Source: Porphyrobacter sp. IPPAS B-1204 (lineage in GTDB: Bacteria > Pseudomonadota > Alphaproteobacteria > Sphingomonadales > Sphingomonadaceae). Taken from it: a stretch of 64,000 bases of DNA. Below are positions 1 to 8,716 of this stretch, in pieces. Location of the stretch: contig RHGM01000003.1 in NCBI GenBank assembly GCA_003724185.1, forward strand, positions 124,001-188,000, written 5' to 3'. Under the pieces are notes generated by a model, which had not been told where the DNA came from, ran no database searches, and worked only from the letters and a program-made list of their open reading frames with translations. The translations under genes and the position numbers were made by a program. The first letter of the stretch is position 1. Every line of letters begins with the position of its first letter.

Positions 1-856
1 TCTTCAACGCATGGGCCAGATTGCCCGCATGACGCCGCGCTTCCTCGGCCTGCTTTTCGGAATGTTCGAGCAAGCCGTTCAGCTCCTCGACCAGCGGCTG
101 CACTTCGAGCGGCAGGGGTTCAGTGATGCGGTTTGCCCCGGTGGTGCGCAGGTTCTGGATCGCCGCCCGCACGCGCCGCAGTGGCGAAAGGCCGTAACGG
201 ATTTGCAGCAGCGCCATCACCAGCAGGCCAAGGCCCAGCACGGCAAAGCTCCAGATCAGGATCAGCCGCACCCGCCCGATCTGGGCGTCCATCTGCTCGG
301 TCGCGCTGGCAACCGCGAAGGTCCAGCGCGTCTCGCTGCCCGGCAGGATCACCGTGCGTTCGGCCAGCCGCAGCGGTTCGCCTGCAAATTGTGCGGAGTT
401 GTAGAAGTGCACATCGCTGTCGAAATGGTCGCCATTGGCCTCGACCCCTTGCAGCTTCAAGGTGCGGTCCCACAGGCTGCGTGATGGCCAGGGCTCGTAA
501 TTGCCGCCGCTGATCTGCCAGTAAAGGCCGCTGCCGGGCTCAAGGAAGCGCTGGTCGCCCAGGGTGCGGTAAAAATAGACCTCGCCGCTGGCATCGATTT
601 CGGCGGACGCGATCATCGCGGTGAGAATGTAATCGAGCTGTTCGTCGAAATTGGCTTCGACCTGTGTGGTCAGCGTGCGTTCGAGCGCGATGCCGCCGCC
701 CAGCAACAGAACGAAGATCCACCCGGCCGCAATCAACCCCATGCGCCGCGCAAGGCTGGCGCGCTGCTGGGGTGCCGCAGCCGCGCTCACATCATCCGGC
801 GCGCCCGCAGGCACGGCCGCTGGCGCATCGCCGCCAGTCGCCGCCGCCTCAGGCAC
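1..856 (-). CDS. Sensor histidine kinase, N-terminal part (truncated by window edge)
   Basis: Membrane sensor kinase that would phosphorylate the response regulator encoded just upstream on the same strand. Visible parts are an Ala/Pro-rich cytoplasmic start, a first membrane segment (MGLIAAGW..FVLLLGGG), a periplasmic domain of roughly 110 residues, a second membrane segment (LILIWSFAVLGLGLLVMALL), a HAMP-like linker, and the start of the HisKA helix (AGNLAHALK, with the likely phospho-accepting His). The ATPase domain lies beyond position 1. The start is uncertain: GTG at 856 would overlap the regulator stop almost directly, while ATG at 742 would begin at the first membrane segment. The PhoQ-like layout and the gene order support the call. 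Confidence 0.85.
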   Translation of the reverse strand, partial: MPEAAATGGDAPAAVPAGAPDDVSAAAAPQQRASLARRMGLIAAGWIFVLLLGGGIALERTLTTQVEANFDEQLDYILTAMIASAEIDASGEVYFYRTLGDQRFLEPGSGLYWQISGGNYEPWPSRSLWDRTLKLQGVEANGDHFDSDVHFYNSAQFAGEPLRLAERTVILPGSETRWTFAVASATEQMDAQIGRVRLILIWSFAVLGLGLLVMALLQIRYGLSPLRRVRAAIQNLRTTGANRITEPLPLEVQPLVEELNGLLEHSEKQAEEARRHAGNLAHALK

Positions 857-860
857 ACCC

Positions 861-1538
861 TTAGGCGCGGGGCTGATCGGCGGGGTCGTCGAGGCTGTAA
901 CCGAGGCCACGGATGGTCGTTATCACGTCTGCGCCAAGCTTCTTGCGGATGCGGGTGACGAAGACTTCGATGGTGTTGGAATCGCGATCGAAATCCTGAT
1001 CGTAGATATGCTCGATCAATTCGGTGCGGCTGACCACCTTGCCCTTGTGGTGCATCAGGTAGCTCAGCAGCTTGTATTCCTGCGCGGTCAGCTTGACCGG
1101 CTCACCCGCCAGCGTCACGCGGCCAGACCGCGTGTCCAGCCGCACATCGCCTGCCGTCAGTTCGGACGATGTGTTGCCCGAAGCACGGCGGATCAGCGCG
1201 CGCAGGCGGGCAATCAGTTCTTCGGTCTGGAACGGCTTGGCGAGGTAATCATCCGCGCCCGCATCCAGCCCGGCAACCTTGTCAGACCATGAATCGCGTG
1301 CGGTGAGCACCAGCACCGGGAAGGTCCGCCCTTCGCGCCGCCACATGCCGAGCACAGTCAGCCCGTCAATCTCGGGCAGGCCAAGATCGAGCACCACCGC
1401 GTCATAATCCTCGGTCGAGCCCATGAAGTGCCCGTCCTCGCCATCGGCCGACAGATCGACGGCATAGCCCTGCCCTTCAAGTGTCGACTTGAGCTGTGCG
1501 CCAAGGGTCGGTTCGTCTTCGACGATCAGAATGCGCAT
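861..1538 (-). CDS. OmpR/PhoB-family response regulator
   Basis: Two-component DNA-binding regulator of 225 residues, the usual length for the family. The receiver domain (about 1-115) has the acidic pair near residues 8-9 (VEDEP), the phospho-accepting Asp51 in VVLDLGLP, the switch Thr in LTARD and the conserved Lys101 in AKPF. The C-terminal half (about 125-218) is a winged helix with the typical EYKLLSYLMHH and VTRIRKKLG segments. It precedes the histidine kinase by only a few bases, so the two form one transcription unit, probably together with the PepSY gene 123 bases upstream. The signal sensed is not evident. Periplasmic PepSY partners are common in this type of envelope-sensing system. 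Confidence 0.93.
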   Translation of the reverse strand: MRILIVEDEPTLGAQLKSTLEGQGYAVDLSADGEDGHFMGSTEDYDAVVLDLGLPEIDGLTVLGMWRREGRTFPVLVLTARDSWSDKVAGLDAGADDYLAKPFQTEELIARLRALIRRASGNTSSELTAGDVRLDTRSGRVTLAGEPVKLTAQEYKLLSYLMHHKGKVVSRTELIEHIYDQDFDRDSNTIEVFVTRIRKKLGADVITTIRGLGYSLDDPADQPRA

Positions 1539-1661
1539 GTTCCACCATTTCCAAGCGTTGTGTTGCCGGAGGTCGTGCGCTTTTGGCTGTCACGCGTCAA
1601 GCAAGCGCCGTGCGCCCTCCCCGCCGCTTTCCCCCGATGAAAGTGCATACCGGCCCGTCCG

Positions 1662-1970
1662 TCAGCGCGAACGGCCGATGATCCGCCCGGTGCGGGCATC
1701 AACATCGACATGGGTAACGCGGCCATCCTTGATGAACTTGAGACGGTAGGCCCGCGCGCTCGAATCATAGGCAAAGCCGAGATATTCAGCGCCCTTCATC
1801 TGCGGCAGGATCTTCGCCTCGATCTCGCCGGACCGCATGATGTTGCCGGCCTGTGCCTCTCGGCGCGCCTCGCCCTGATCACCGCGCGCCTGGTCCTGCG
1901 CCGCCGCAGGCGCGGCGGTGAGGACACATGCGGCAAGCGGGCCAAGCAGCAGGGGGGCAAGGTGTCTCAT
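1662..1970 (-). CDS. PepSY-domain secreted protein
   Basis: Small exported protein of 102 residues. Residues 1-24 form a Sec signal peptide (hydrophobic LLLGPLAACVLTAAPAAA followed by AQ). The mature part ends in a PepSY-like strand pattern (YRLKFIKDGRVTHVDVDARTG). PepSY domains are commonly found beside two-component genes and are thought to modulate sensors or peptidases. Here the gene sits directly upstream of the response regulator on the same strand. The Cys in the signal region (LAAC) is not followed by a good lipobox context, so Sec cleavage is more likely than lipidation. Confidence 0.8.
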   Translation of the reverse strand: MRHLAPLLLGPLAACVLTAAPAAAQDQARGDQGEARREAQAGNIMRSGEIEAKILPQMKGAEYLGFAYDSSARAYRLKFIKDGRVTHVDVDARTGRIIGRSR

Positions 1971-2018
1971 AACAGGATCATGCCTAGTGCTGTTCCATTG
2001 AACAAGCCGTGAATGACA

Positions 2019-2762
2019 TTATTGCGCGGGCGCGGCGTTGCTATTGGTCAATTCATAGGTGATCGCAATGTTCACCCCGGCCTGCACCATGCCCGGCTGC
2101 ACCGGCGCAGCGTCAGCCGCCATTGCCAGCATTCCGCGCCCTTTGGCCATTTCCGGCATTGGCCCGTTGCCCGCGATGCTTTCATTGATCGCCAGAACCT
2201 TCACCCCGTCATAGCCGAGCATCATCGCGTAGGCCTTGGCCTGCGCCCCGGCGCGGGCGACGGCACGCTTGCGCGCTTCATCCTTGGCGGCGGTGTCATC
2301 ATCAATGCTGAAGCTGGGGCCATTGAGGTCATTGGCGCCTGCCGCGACCAGCGCATCAAGCACGCGGCCCGTGTCGTCAATCTTGCGCAGGATCACACTC
2401 ACCCGGTTCGACGCCATGTAGCCACGAAACACCTGGCGCTGGGTCTGCTGGTCGTAATCGTAACGGGCGTTCAGATTGATGCCGGTGGTCTGGATGTCCT
2501 TTTCGGCCACGCCCAGCGCCTTGATCCGGGCGATTACTGTCTGCATCTCCGCCGAATTCTGCCGCAGAGCCTCGGTCGCGGTCGCCGCTTCGGTGGTGAC
2601 GCCTGCGCCGATGGTGGCGGTGTCAGGGGCAACATCGATGCTTTCATAGACGCTGAGTTCAACCACCGGGCCGGCCGCGTCGATTTCGACATTGGCGGCA
2701 AAGGCGGCGGCGGGCAGCGTCAGGGCCGAAGCGGCGATGAGAGCAAGGGCGGGTTTCAGCAT
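2019..2762 (-). CDS. SIMPL-domain (DUF541) periplasmic protein
   Basis: Secreted protein of 247 residues with a clear signal peptide (LALIAASALTLPAAAFA, cleavage near residue 22) and a SIMPL/DUF541 domain over the rest. Recognisable elements are the early VYESIDVAPDTATIGAGV strand, the IKALGVAEKDIQTTGINL segment, and the C-terminal AQAKAYAMMLGYDGVKVLAI motif. Family members such as E. coli YggE are linked to oxidative-stress tolerance, but the biochemical role is unknown. The gene leads the minus-strand group that continues into the PepSY and two-component genes. A start at 2762 is supported by a GGAGGAA-like ribosome-binding site a few bases upstream. Confidence 0.85.
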   Translation of the reverse strand: MLKPALALIAASALTLPAAAFAANVEIDAAGPVVELSVYESIDVAPDTATIGAGVTTEAATATEALRQNSAEMQTVIARIKALGVAEKDIQTTGINLNARYDYDQQTQRQVFRGYMASNRVSVILRKIDDTGRVLDALVAAGANDLNGPSFSIDDDTAAKDEARKRAVARAGAQAKAYAMMLGYDGVKVLAINESIAGNGPMPEMAKGRGMLAMAADAAPVQPGMVQAGVNIAITYELTNSNAAPAQ

Positions 2763-2873
2763 GGTGTGTGTTCCTCCGATAGGTCGCGCCTCTGGACCCG
2801 TTCAGCTTTCGCCGCCCTGAACCGGAAACGCGCTCTTGTGGCGCAGGGGCTGTGCCACTACTTGCCGCATCCC

Positions 2874-4718
2874 ATGGCACAGCCCCCCATTTTCTCGTTC
2901 GAAGGCCTCGCATTGCAGCAGGGCGGACGCTGGCTGTTCGGCGGCCCGACCCCTACCAGCGGTGCGGCACCGATTGACCTGCACGTGCTGCCGGGGGACA
3001 GGCTGGCGCTGATCGGCAGGAACGGCGCGGGCAAGACCACGCTGCTCAGGCTCATCATGGAGCGGATCGACGCGGACCGCGGCCAGCGCCGGGTGAAGCC
3101 GGGGACACGGCTGGTGTTTCTGGAACAGGAGCCTGATTTCGGGGACGCCGAAACGCTGATGGACTTTGCGATCGGCGGCGAACTGCCGCCCGAACGCCAC
3201 GAGGTGGAGGCCATCGCCGGCCAGCTCGGCATCGACATGGCCCGCCCCGCCGCCACCGCCAGCGGGGGCGAACGCCGCCGCGCAGCCCTCGCCCGCGCGC
3301 TGGCGCAAGACCCCGATCTGATCCTGCTGGACGAGCCGACCAACCACCTGGATCTGGGCGCGATTGACTGGCTGGAGGATTGGCTCAGCCGGTATCGCGG
3401 CGCCTTCATCACCATCAGCCACGACCGAACCTTCCTCACCCGCCTGACACGGGCAACCCTGTGGCTCGACCGGGGGACGCTGCGGCGCAAGGAGGTCGGC
3501 TTTGGCGGGTATGAGGCGTGGGAAGAACAGGTCTATGCCGAAGAAGCCCGCGCGGCGGATCGGATGGACGCCAAGCTGAAGCTTGAGGCGCATTGGCTGG
3601 AGCGCGGCGTGACCGCCCGGCGCAAGCGCAATCAGGGGCGGCTGGAAAAACTCTACCAGATGCGCGCCGCCCGTGCCTCGATGATCTCCAGCGCGGGGAC
3701 GGCCAAGCTGAAGCTGTCCAGCGATGATGACTTCAAGTCGAAATCGGTGATCGTTGCGGACAATATTTCAAAGTCTTACGGTGATCGTGCGATCATCAAG
3801 CCGTTCTCCCTGCGCATCCAGAACGGCGACCGCATCGGCATCGTCGGATCGAACGGTGCGGGCAAGACCACGCTGCTGAAATTGCTCACCAAGGAACTTG
3901 AGCCTGACACCGGCACCATCACCCACGCCAAGACGCTGACCGGGGTGATGATCGACCAGCAGCGCAAACTGCTCGAACCCGGTGCCACGGTGCGCCAGAT
4001 CCTCGCCGAAGGGGGCGACTGGATTGATGTTCGGGGGGTGCGCAAGCATGTGATGGCCTATCTCAAGGACTTCCTGTTTGATCCCGGTCTGGTCGACACC
4101 AAGATCGGCATTCTGTCGGGCGGCGAACGGTCGCGCCTGCTGCTGGCGCGCGAATTTGCCCGCACCGCCAACCTGCTGGTGCTGGACGAGCCGACCAATG
4201 ACCTCGACCTTGAAACCCTTGATCTGCTTCAGGAAGTCATCGCCGACTTTGACGGCACCGTGCTGATCGTCAGCCACGACCGCGACTTTCTGGATCGCAC
4301 TGTCACCATCACTTTGGGGCTCGACGGGTCGGGCAAGGTGGACATTGTGGCGGGCGGATATGCCGATTGGGAGGCCAAGCGCAAGCAGGACGCTAGCGGG
4401 GGTCAAGGCGGGTCTAAAGGGGGTCAGGCCCGGTCAGGCGAAGCACAGGCCGGGGCCGCCAAGTCCATGCCCGTCAAGGCAGGCGCCGCACCCAAACTGT
4501 CCTACAAGGACCAGCGTGATTACGAAATCCTGCCCGCCCGGATCGAGGAATTGGAAGCCGCCATCGCCAAGGGCGAGGCACTGCTGGCTGACCCCGAACT
4601 CTACACCAAAGACCCGCAACGCTTCGCCACGATCAGCAAGGGGATTGAAAACGCCCGGGCTGAAAAGGACGCAGCCGAAGAACGCTGGCTGATGCTGGCC
4701 GAGATGGTCGAGGGGTGA
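2874..4718 (+). CDS. uup: ABC-F ATPase, Uup type
   Basis: Soluble tandem ABC ATPase of 614 residues. Both nucleotide-binding domains are intact: Walker A GRNGAGKTTL, signature SGGERRRAALARAL and Walker B LILLDEPTNHLD in the first; GSNGAGKTTL, LSGGERSRLLLAR and LLVLDEPTNDLD in the second. There are no membrane segments, as expected for ABC-F. The C-terminal 70 residues (about 545-614) form the charged coiled coil typical of Uup rather than EttA. Uup proteins act on the ribosome and have been linked to DNA-structure binding and transposon excision. The frame is open back to 2013, but that stretch lies antisense to the SIMPL gene; MAQPPIFSFEG at 2874 is the family-typical start. Its stop overlaps the next gene. 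Confidence 0.93.
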   Translation: MAQPPIFSFEGLALQQGGRWLFGGPTPTSGAAPIDLHVLPGDRLALIGRNGAGKTTLLRLIMERIDADRGQRRVKPGTRLVFLEQEPDFGDAETLMDFAIGGELPPERHEVEAIAGQLGIDMARPAATASGGERRRAALARALAQDPDLILLDEPTNHLDLGAIDWLEDWLSRYRGAFITISHDRTFLTRLTRATLWLDRGTLRRKEVGFGGYEAWEEQVYAEEARAADRMDAKLKLEAHWLERGVTARRKRNQGRLEKLYQMRAARASMISSAGTAKLKLSSDDDFKSKSVIVADNISKSYGDRAIIKPFSLRIQNGDRIGIVGSNGAGKTTLLKLLTKELEPDTGTITHAKTLTGVMIDQQRKLLEPGATVRQILAEGGDWIDVRGVRKHVMAYLKDFLFDPGLVDTKIGILSGGERSRLLLAREFARTANLLVLDEPTNDLDLETLDLLQEVIADFDGTVLIVSHDRDFLDRTVTITLGLDGSGKVDIVAGGYADWEAKRKQDASGGQGGSKGGQARSGEAQAGAAKSMPVKAGAAPKLSYKDQRDYEILPARIEELEAAIAKGEALLADPELYTKDPQRFATISKGIENARAEKDAAEERWLMLAEMVEG

Positions 4719-5323
4719 GCGCCCCTCCACTGGGGGATCACGTCGAAGAACTTCGCGAAAGAATCGCCGCTTGCACGCTTTGCGCAGCGCACCTGCCACT
4801 CGGCCCACGCCCGGTTGCGCGCTTTTCCGCCACCAGCCGTCTGCTCATTATCGGACAAGCCCCGGGCACCAAAGTCCATGCCAGCGGCGTGCCGTGGGAC
4901 GATGACAGCGGCGACCGGCTGCGCGATTGGCTGGGGCTGGAAAAGGCGACTTTTTATGACGCGGCCAAGGTCGCTCAGATGCCGATGGGGTTCTGTTATC
5001 CCGGCAAGGCCAGCGGCGGAGACGCCCCGCCGCGCAAGGAATGTGCGCCGCAGTGGCATGACGCGGTGCTCGGCGTGCTGCCGGCAGACCGCCTGACACT
5101 GCTGGTCGGCATCCATGCCCAAGCGCGTTACCTGCCGCATCTGAAGCGCCTCAGCCTCGCCGAACGGGTCAGCCGCTTTGGCGAGGATTGGCCCTTTGTC
5201 GCCCTGCCCCACCCCGCCTGGCGATCGCGGCTGTTCATGGCAAAGCACCCGTGGTTCGAACGCGATGTGCTTCCGCAGCTGCGCGTCAGGGTGCAGGCGA
5301 TGTTGGGTCACGTGATCCGGTAG
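4715..5323 (+). CDS. Uracil-DNA glycosylase-family protein
   Basis: A 202-residue member of the uracil-DNA glycosylase superfamily. The GQAPGTKVH motif at residues 47-55 corresponds to the catalytic water-activating loop, and LPHPAWRS near residue 169 matches the C-terminal His motif. A CTLC pair at 20-23 and further Cys residues (FCYPG, KECAPQ) could ligate metal, but no cluster is proven. Translation starts at GTG 4715 in a GTGA overlap with the uup stop, so the two are co-translated. The expected role is base-excision repair or a related nucleic-acid binding activity. Substrate specificity cannot be read from the sequence. Confidence 0.85.
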   Translation: MSAPPLGDHVEELRERIAACTLCAAHLPLGPRPVARFSATSRLLIIGQAPGTKVHASGVPWDDDSGDRLRDWLGLEKATFYDAAKVAQMPMGFCYPGKASGGDAPPRKECAPQWHDAVLGVLPADRLTLLVGIHAQARYLPHLKRLSLAERVSRFGEDWPFVALPHPAWRSRLFMAKHPWFERDVLPQLRVRVQAMLGHVIR

Positions 5324-5787
5324 AATTCCGCCACCCGCTCCAGCGCAATGCGCAGCACCAGCTTGCCGCTGCGGGCGGGCCAGCCGAGGGTCTTTTCCGC
5401 TTCGGGCAAAGCCTCACCCGCGCAGACCACGCGCCACAGGATATCCTCCAGCCCGCGCCCCGCCGCCTTGATCGCCCCGTCGAAACGTTGGCGCGCGGCG
5501 ATCTGCTTTTCGCTGGGGGCAAGGCCGCGCTCTCCCGTGGATTTCATCCGCACCGGATCCCAGCGCATGGTGATGCTGGCCGACAATTGCGCACGCTCGT
5601 AATCGCCCCGCAACGCCTCGCCGGCATCGAACAGGCGGTCATCCAGATGTCCGCGCGCGTGCAGCCATGCGAGCGGGCTTTCGGCGATGTTGACGGTCAC
5701 CGTGCGCCGGGGATTTGCCCCGCCCTTGATCGCACCCCGGCGCGGGCCTTCGGTGGTGAGTTCGCGTTCGACCAGCTGGCGCTTCAT
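5308..5787 (-). CDS. DUF6456-type conserved protein
   Basis: A 159-residue, basic, soluble protein that I associate with the DUF6456 family found in alphaproteobacteria. It has the characteristic C-terminal stretch with AGRGLEDILWRVVCAGE and GWPARSGKLVLRIALERVAEFY. It has no signal peptide and no known catalytic motif. The frame is open up to 5835, but ATG at 5787 is preceded by a strong GGAGGA site about 8 bases away and gives the sensible MKRQLVEREL start. It overlaps the end of the glycosylase gene convergently by 16 bases and is divergent from the XRE regulator, so the 5788-5916 interval should carry both promoters. Function is unknown; a DNA-binding or cell-cycle link would be inference. 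Confidence 0.7.
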   Translation of the reverse strand: MKRQLVERELTTEGPRRGAIKGGANPRRTVTVNIAESPLAWLHARGHLDDRLFDAGEALRGDYERAQLSASITMRWDPVRMKSTGERGLAPSEKQIAARQRFDGAIKAAGRGLEDILWRVVCAGEALPEAEKTLGWPARSGKLVLRIALERVAEFYRIT

Positions 5788-5916
5788 GGCATGTTCCTCC
5801 GCTTGAATAGCGCAGGGGACTTGCCAAGGCCGCACATCTGTAGGAAAGAAAAAACCAAACCGGTTAATTCAGGCGCGTACTTGTTCGCCTACCGCTTTGC
5901 TACTTGAGGGCGTGAT

Positions 5917-6507
5917 ATGACCAACCGCATCCGCGATATCCGTAAGGCCAAGGGCCTGACCCTCGCCGATCTGGGCGCCGCCTGCGATCCGCCAACCACC
6001 GCCCAGACCATAGGACGGCTGGAGACGGGGATGCGGCAATTGTCGCTCACCTGGATGAACCGCATTGCCGCTGCGCTCGGCGTGGAGCCTGCCACGCTGA
6101 TGCGCGCAGAGGCCGCTGCCCCTGCACAGATCATCGCCGAACTCGGGAGCAATGGTGCCGAAGCGCTCACCGCCCCGCGAGAGGCGCTTCTGCCCAGCGA
6201 GCTCACAAGTGAAGACGGCCCGGCCCCGCTGGTGCTGGCGGTGCGTGACAGCGTCGGAGAATATCGCCCCGGCGATCTGGTCTGGCTGCGGGTGCTGGAC
6301 CCCGATCAGGCACAAGGGGCGATCAACCGCGCCATGAATCGCGATTGTCTGGTGCCCCGGCCGGGCGGGCGCTTTGCCTTTGGCCGGCTGATCGACCGGC
6401 GCGGCACGCTGGTCGGTCTGCTGCCGCCGGGGGCCGGACAAAAGCAGGTGGTGGTCGACAATCCGCCATGGATCGCGGTCGCCTTCATGCTTGTCCGGCC
6501 GTTGTGA
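5917..6507 (+). CDS. XRE-family regulator with S24-like C-terminal domain
   Basis: A 196-residue regulator. Residues 3-62 form a helix-turn-helix of the XRE/Cro type (IRDIRKAKGLTLADLGAAC, then a second helix with TIGRLETG). Residues about 105-196 resemble the LexA/S24 peptidase fold, with DSVGEYRPGDLVWLRV in place of the usual Asp-Ser-Met...GD motif. The Ser is present but the catalytic Lys cannot be placed, so self-cleavage is uncertain. The layout is that of phage-repressor-like host regulators. It is divergent from the DUF6456 gene, a pairing that may be functional. It is followed closely by the glycosyltransferase, whose start is 10 bases past its stop. Confidence 0.78.
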   Translation: MTNRIRDIRKAKGLTLADLGAACDPPTTAQTIGRLETGMRQLSLTWMNRIAAALGVEPATLMRAEAAAPAQIIAELGSNGAEALTAPREALLPSELTSEDGPAPLVLAVRDSVGEYRPGDLVWLRVLDPDQAQGAINRAMNRDCLVPRPGGRFAFGRLIDRRGTLVGLLPPGAGQKQVVVDNPPWIAVAFMLVRPL

Positions 6508-6517
6508 GGGGCAGACG

Positions 6518-7702
6518 ATGAAACACGTCCTTGCCCTGTCGACGCTCTATCCCAATCCGGTCAACCCGCGGTTCGGCACCTTCGTCGCCCGCTCGCTGGA
6601 GGCGCTGGCCAAGCGCGGGGACTGGCGGGTGACGCTGGTCAACCCCATCGGCCTGCCCCCGCTGGCGCTGGGCCGTTACCGCCCGCTCGCCGATCTGCCG
6701 GCCGTGGCCGAGGAAGGCGGCGTGACCGTCCACCGCCCGCATTTCACGCTGATCCCGCGTATCGGTGCGCGCCGCAATGCGGGTGCGATCGCGCGGGCGG
6801 TGTTGCCGCTGGTGCGGCGCATCCATGCCGAAACGTCGATCGACGTGCTGGATGCGCAGTTCTTCTTCCCCGATGGCCCTGCGGCAGCGCAAATTGCGCG
6901 TGAAACTGGCTTGCCACTGTCCATCAAGGCGCGCGGCAGCGATATCAGCTTCTGGAGCGAATATGATTTTGCCCGGGCACAGATGCTGGACGCGGCGCAA
7001 ACTGCGACCGGGCTGCTCGCGGTCAGCCGCGATCTAGCCGGACAGATGGCTGCGATGGGCATGGATGGGGCCAAGATCACCGTTCATTACACCGGGCTGG
7101 ACCGCGACCGCTTCCGTCCTTTCGGCCACACACAGCTGCGCGCCCAACTTGGCCGGGAGCTGGACTTTGCCATGCCCGACAATGCGCCTCTGCTCGCTTG
7201 CGTGGGCGCGCTGATCGAGCGCAAGGGTCAGGGCATCGCCATCACCGCCCTGCGCGACATTCCCGGTGCGCGGCTGATACTGGTCGGCAAGGGCGAGGAC
7301 GAGGCCCGGCTGCGCGCCCTGGCGGCGAGCGAGGGCGTGGGCGACCGTGTGCATTTCGCCGGCTCTATCGATCACAATCTGATGCCGCTGATCCTGTCAG
7401 CCGCCGATGTCATGGTGTTGCCGACGGTCAGCGAGGGGCTCGCCAATGCCTGGGTCGAAGCGCTCGCCTGCGGGACGCCGGTGGTGACCAGCGATGTCGG
7501 CGGAGCGCGTGAACTGATCACCTGCGACACCGCCGGGCGTCTGGTCGAACGCACGCCAGAGGCGGTGGCAGCAGGCGTGAACGCAGTGCTCAACAACCCG
7601 CCTCCGCGTGAAGTTGTGGCGGCACTGACGGAGCATTTCAGCTGGGACGCCAACGCCGAAGCGCTGGCGGCGCATTACGAGCGGCTGGCGGGCGCGGACT
7701 GA
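6518..7702 (+). CDS. Group 1 glycosyltransferase (GT4-like)
   Basis: A 394-residue GT-B fold glycosyltransferase that transfers a sugar from an activated donor to an acceptor, probably for surface polysaccharide. The N-terminal half carries STLYPNPVNPRFGTFV, typical of GT4 proteins. The C-terminal half has LIERKGQGIAITAL, ARLILVGKGEDEARLR and the donor-binding PTVSEGLANAWVEALACGTPVV with the EX7E-type pattern. ATG 6518 has a GAGGGG site 8 bases upstream; the frame is open 27 bases further but the longer form lacks support. There is no membrane segment. The donor and acceptor are unknown and there are no other polysaccharide genes beside it. Confidence 0.88.
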   Translation: MKHVLALSTLYPNPVNPRFGTFVARSLEALAKRGDWRVTLVNPIGLPPLALGRYRPLADLPAVAEEGGVTVHRPHFTLIPRIGARRNAGAIARAVLPLVRRIHAETSIDVLDAQFFFPDGPAAAQIARETGLPLSIKARGSDISFWSEYDFARAQMLDAAQTATGLLAVSRDLAGQMAAMGMDGAKITVHYTGLDRDRFRPFGHTQLRAQLGRELDFAMPDNAPLLACVGALIERKGQGIAITALRDIPGARLILVGKGEDEARLRALAASEGVGDRVHFAGSIDHNLMPLILSAADVMVLPTVSEGLANAWVEALACGTPVVTSDVGGARELITCDTAGRLVERTPEAVAAGVNAVLNNPPPREVVAALTEHFSWDANAEALAAHYERLAGAD

Positions 7703-7719
7703 ACCGCGCCCTCCCCCGC

Positions 7720-8703
7720 TTACACTTCCCCGTGAGCGATCTTGTCCTGCCGGTCAGCCGCGCTTTCGGTCGGCACGAAGCTGGTCGAGGTCACCCCCAT
7801 CCAGATCAGCAGCGGCCCGGCGAGATAGACGCTGGAATAGGTGCCGATGAACAGGCCCACAGTGATTGCCGCGACCATGCCGAACAGGCTCGGCGGGCCG
7901 AAGATCAGCAGCGGCACCAGCGCAACGAACAGCGTCAGCGAGGTCATCACCGTGCGCGCCAGCGTCTCGTTGACCGACAGATCGAGCAGTTCAGGCACCG
8001 GCATTTTGCGGAACTTCTTAAGGTTTTCGCGGATGCGGTCATAGACGACGATGGTATCGTTCAGTGAATAGCCGATGATCGCGAGGATCGCAGCCACGAT
8101 CTGCAGGCTGAACTCCATCTGGGTCAGCGCGAACAGGCCCACCGTCACCGACACGTCATGCACCAGCGCGAACATCGCACCGACGCCGAACTGCCATTCG
8201 AACCGCACCCAGATGTAAAGCGACACCGCCGCCATTGCCGCCAGCAGGGCGAGGATGGCCTGATTGCGGAACTCGCCCGCGACCTTGCCCGATACCGTGT
8301 CATTGCCGTCTGGCGGCAGGGCGACATCGGGGTATTCCTTGGCGATCGCGGCGATCACCTCGGCACCGATGGCGGTGGCTGCGCCCGGCGTATCCTCGGT
8401 CCCTTCGGGCAAAGGCACGCGGATCGAGACGGATTGCGGCCCGCCGAATTCCTGCACCACCGGCTCACCATAACCCAGACCGCCCACCAGCTCACGCAGC
8501 TGCGGGATCGGTGCGGTCTCGCGCTCGGCAAAGGTCAGGCGCACTTCCTGACCCCCGGCGAAATCGACGCCGAAGTTGAGGCCATTGACCGCAACTGCCG
8601 TCCAGCTTCCCAGGATCAGCACCAGGCTGAGCACGAAGAACGGCACGCGCAGTTTCAGGAACTTGATATTGGTGTTGTCGGGGACGAGCTTCAGAAGTTT
8701 CAT
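7720..8703 (-). CDS. secF: Protein translocase subunit SecF
   Basis: Inner-membrane subunit of the SecDF complex, which uses proton motive force to complete Sec-dependent export. It has 327 residues, a normal length. The first membrane helix (FVLSLVLILGSWTAVAV) is followed by the conserved GLNFGVDFAGG motif, then a periplasmic domain of about 100 residues and five further helices. YSLNDTIVVYDRIREN is the SecF/RND signature in the membrane half. It follows secD by 13 bases and is the last gene of yajC-secD-secF. The C-terminal tail after the last helix is short and charged. Confidence 0.97.
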   Translation of the reverse strand: MKLLKLVPDNTNIKFLKLRVPFFVLSLVLILGSWTAVAVNGLNFGVDFAGGQEVRLTFAERETAPIPQLRELVGGLGYGEPVVQEFGGPQSVSIRVPLPEGTEDTPGAATAIGAEVIAAIAKEYPDVALPPDGNDTVSGKVAGEFRNQAILALLAAMAAVSLYIWVRFEWQFGVGAMFALVHDVSVTVGLFALTQMEFSLQIVAAILAIIGYSLNDTIVVYDRIRENLKKFRKMPVPELLDLSVNETLARTVMTSLTLFVALVPLLIFGPPSLFGMVAAITVGLFIGTYSSVYLAGPLLIWMGVTSTSFVPTESAADRQDKIAHGEV

Positions 8704-8716
8704 CGTCTCGCGCTCC

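Noticed and set aside
2013-2873. N-terminal extension of the Uup frame
   Set aside because: The additional 287 codons are antisense to the SIMPL gene and have no homology; the family start is at 2874.
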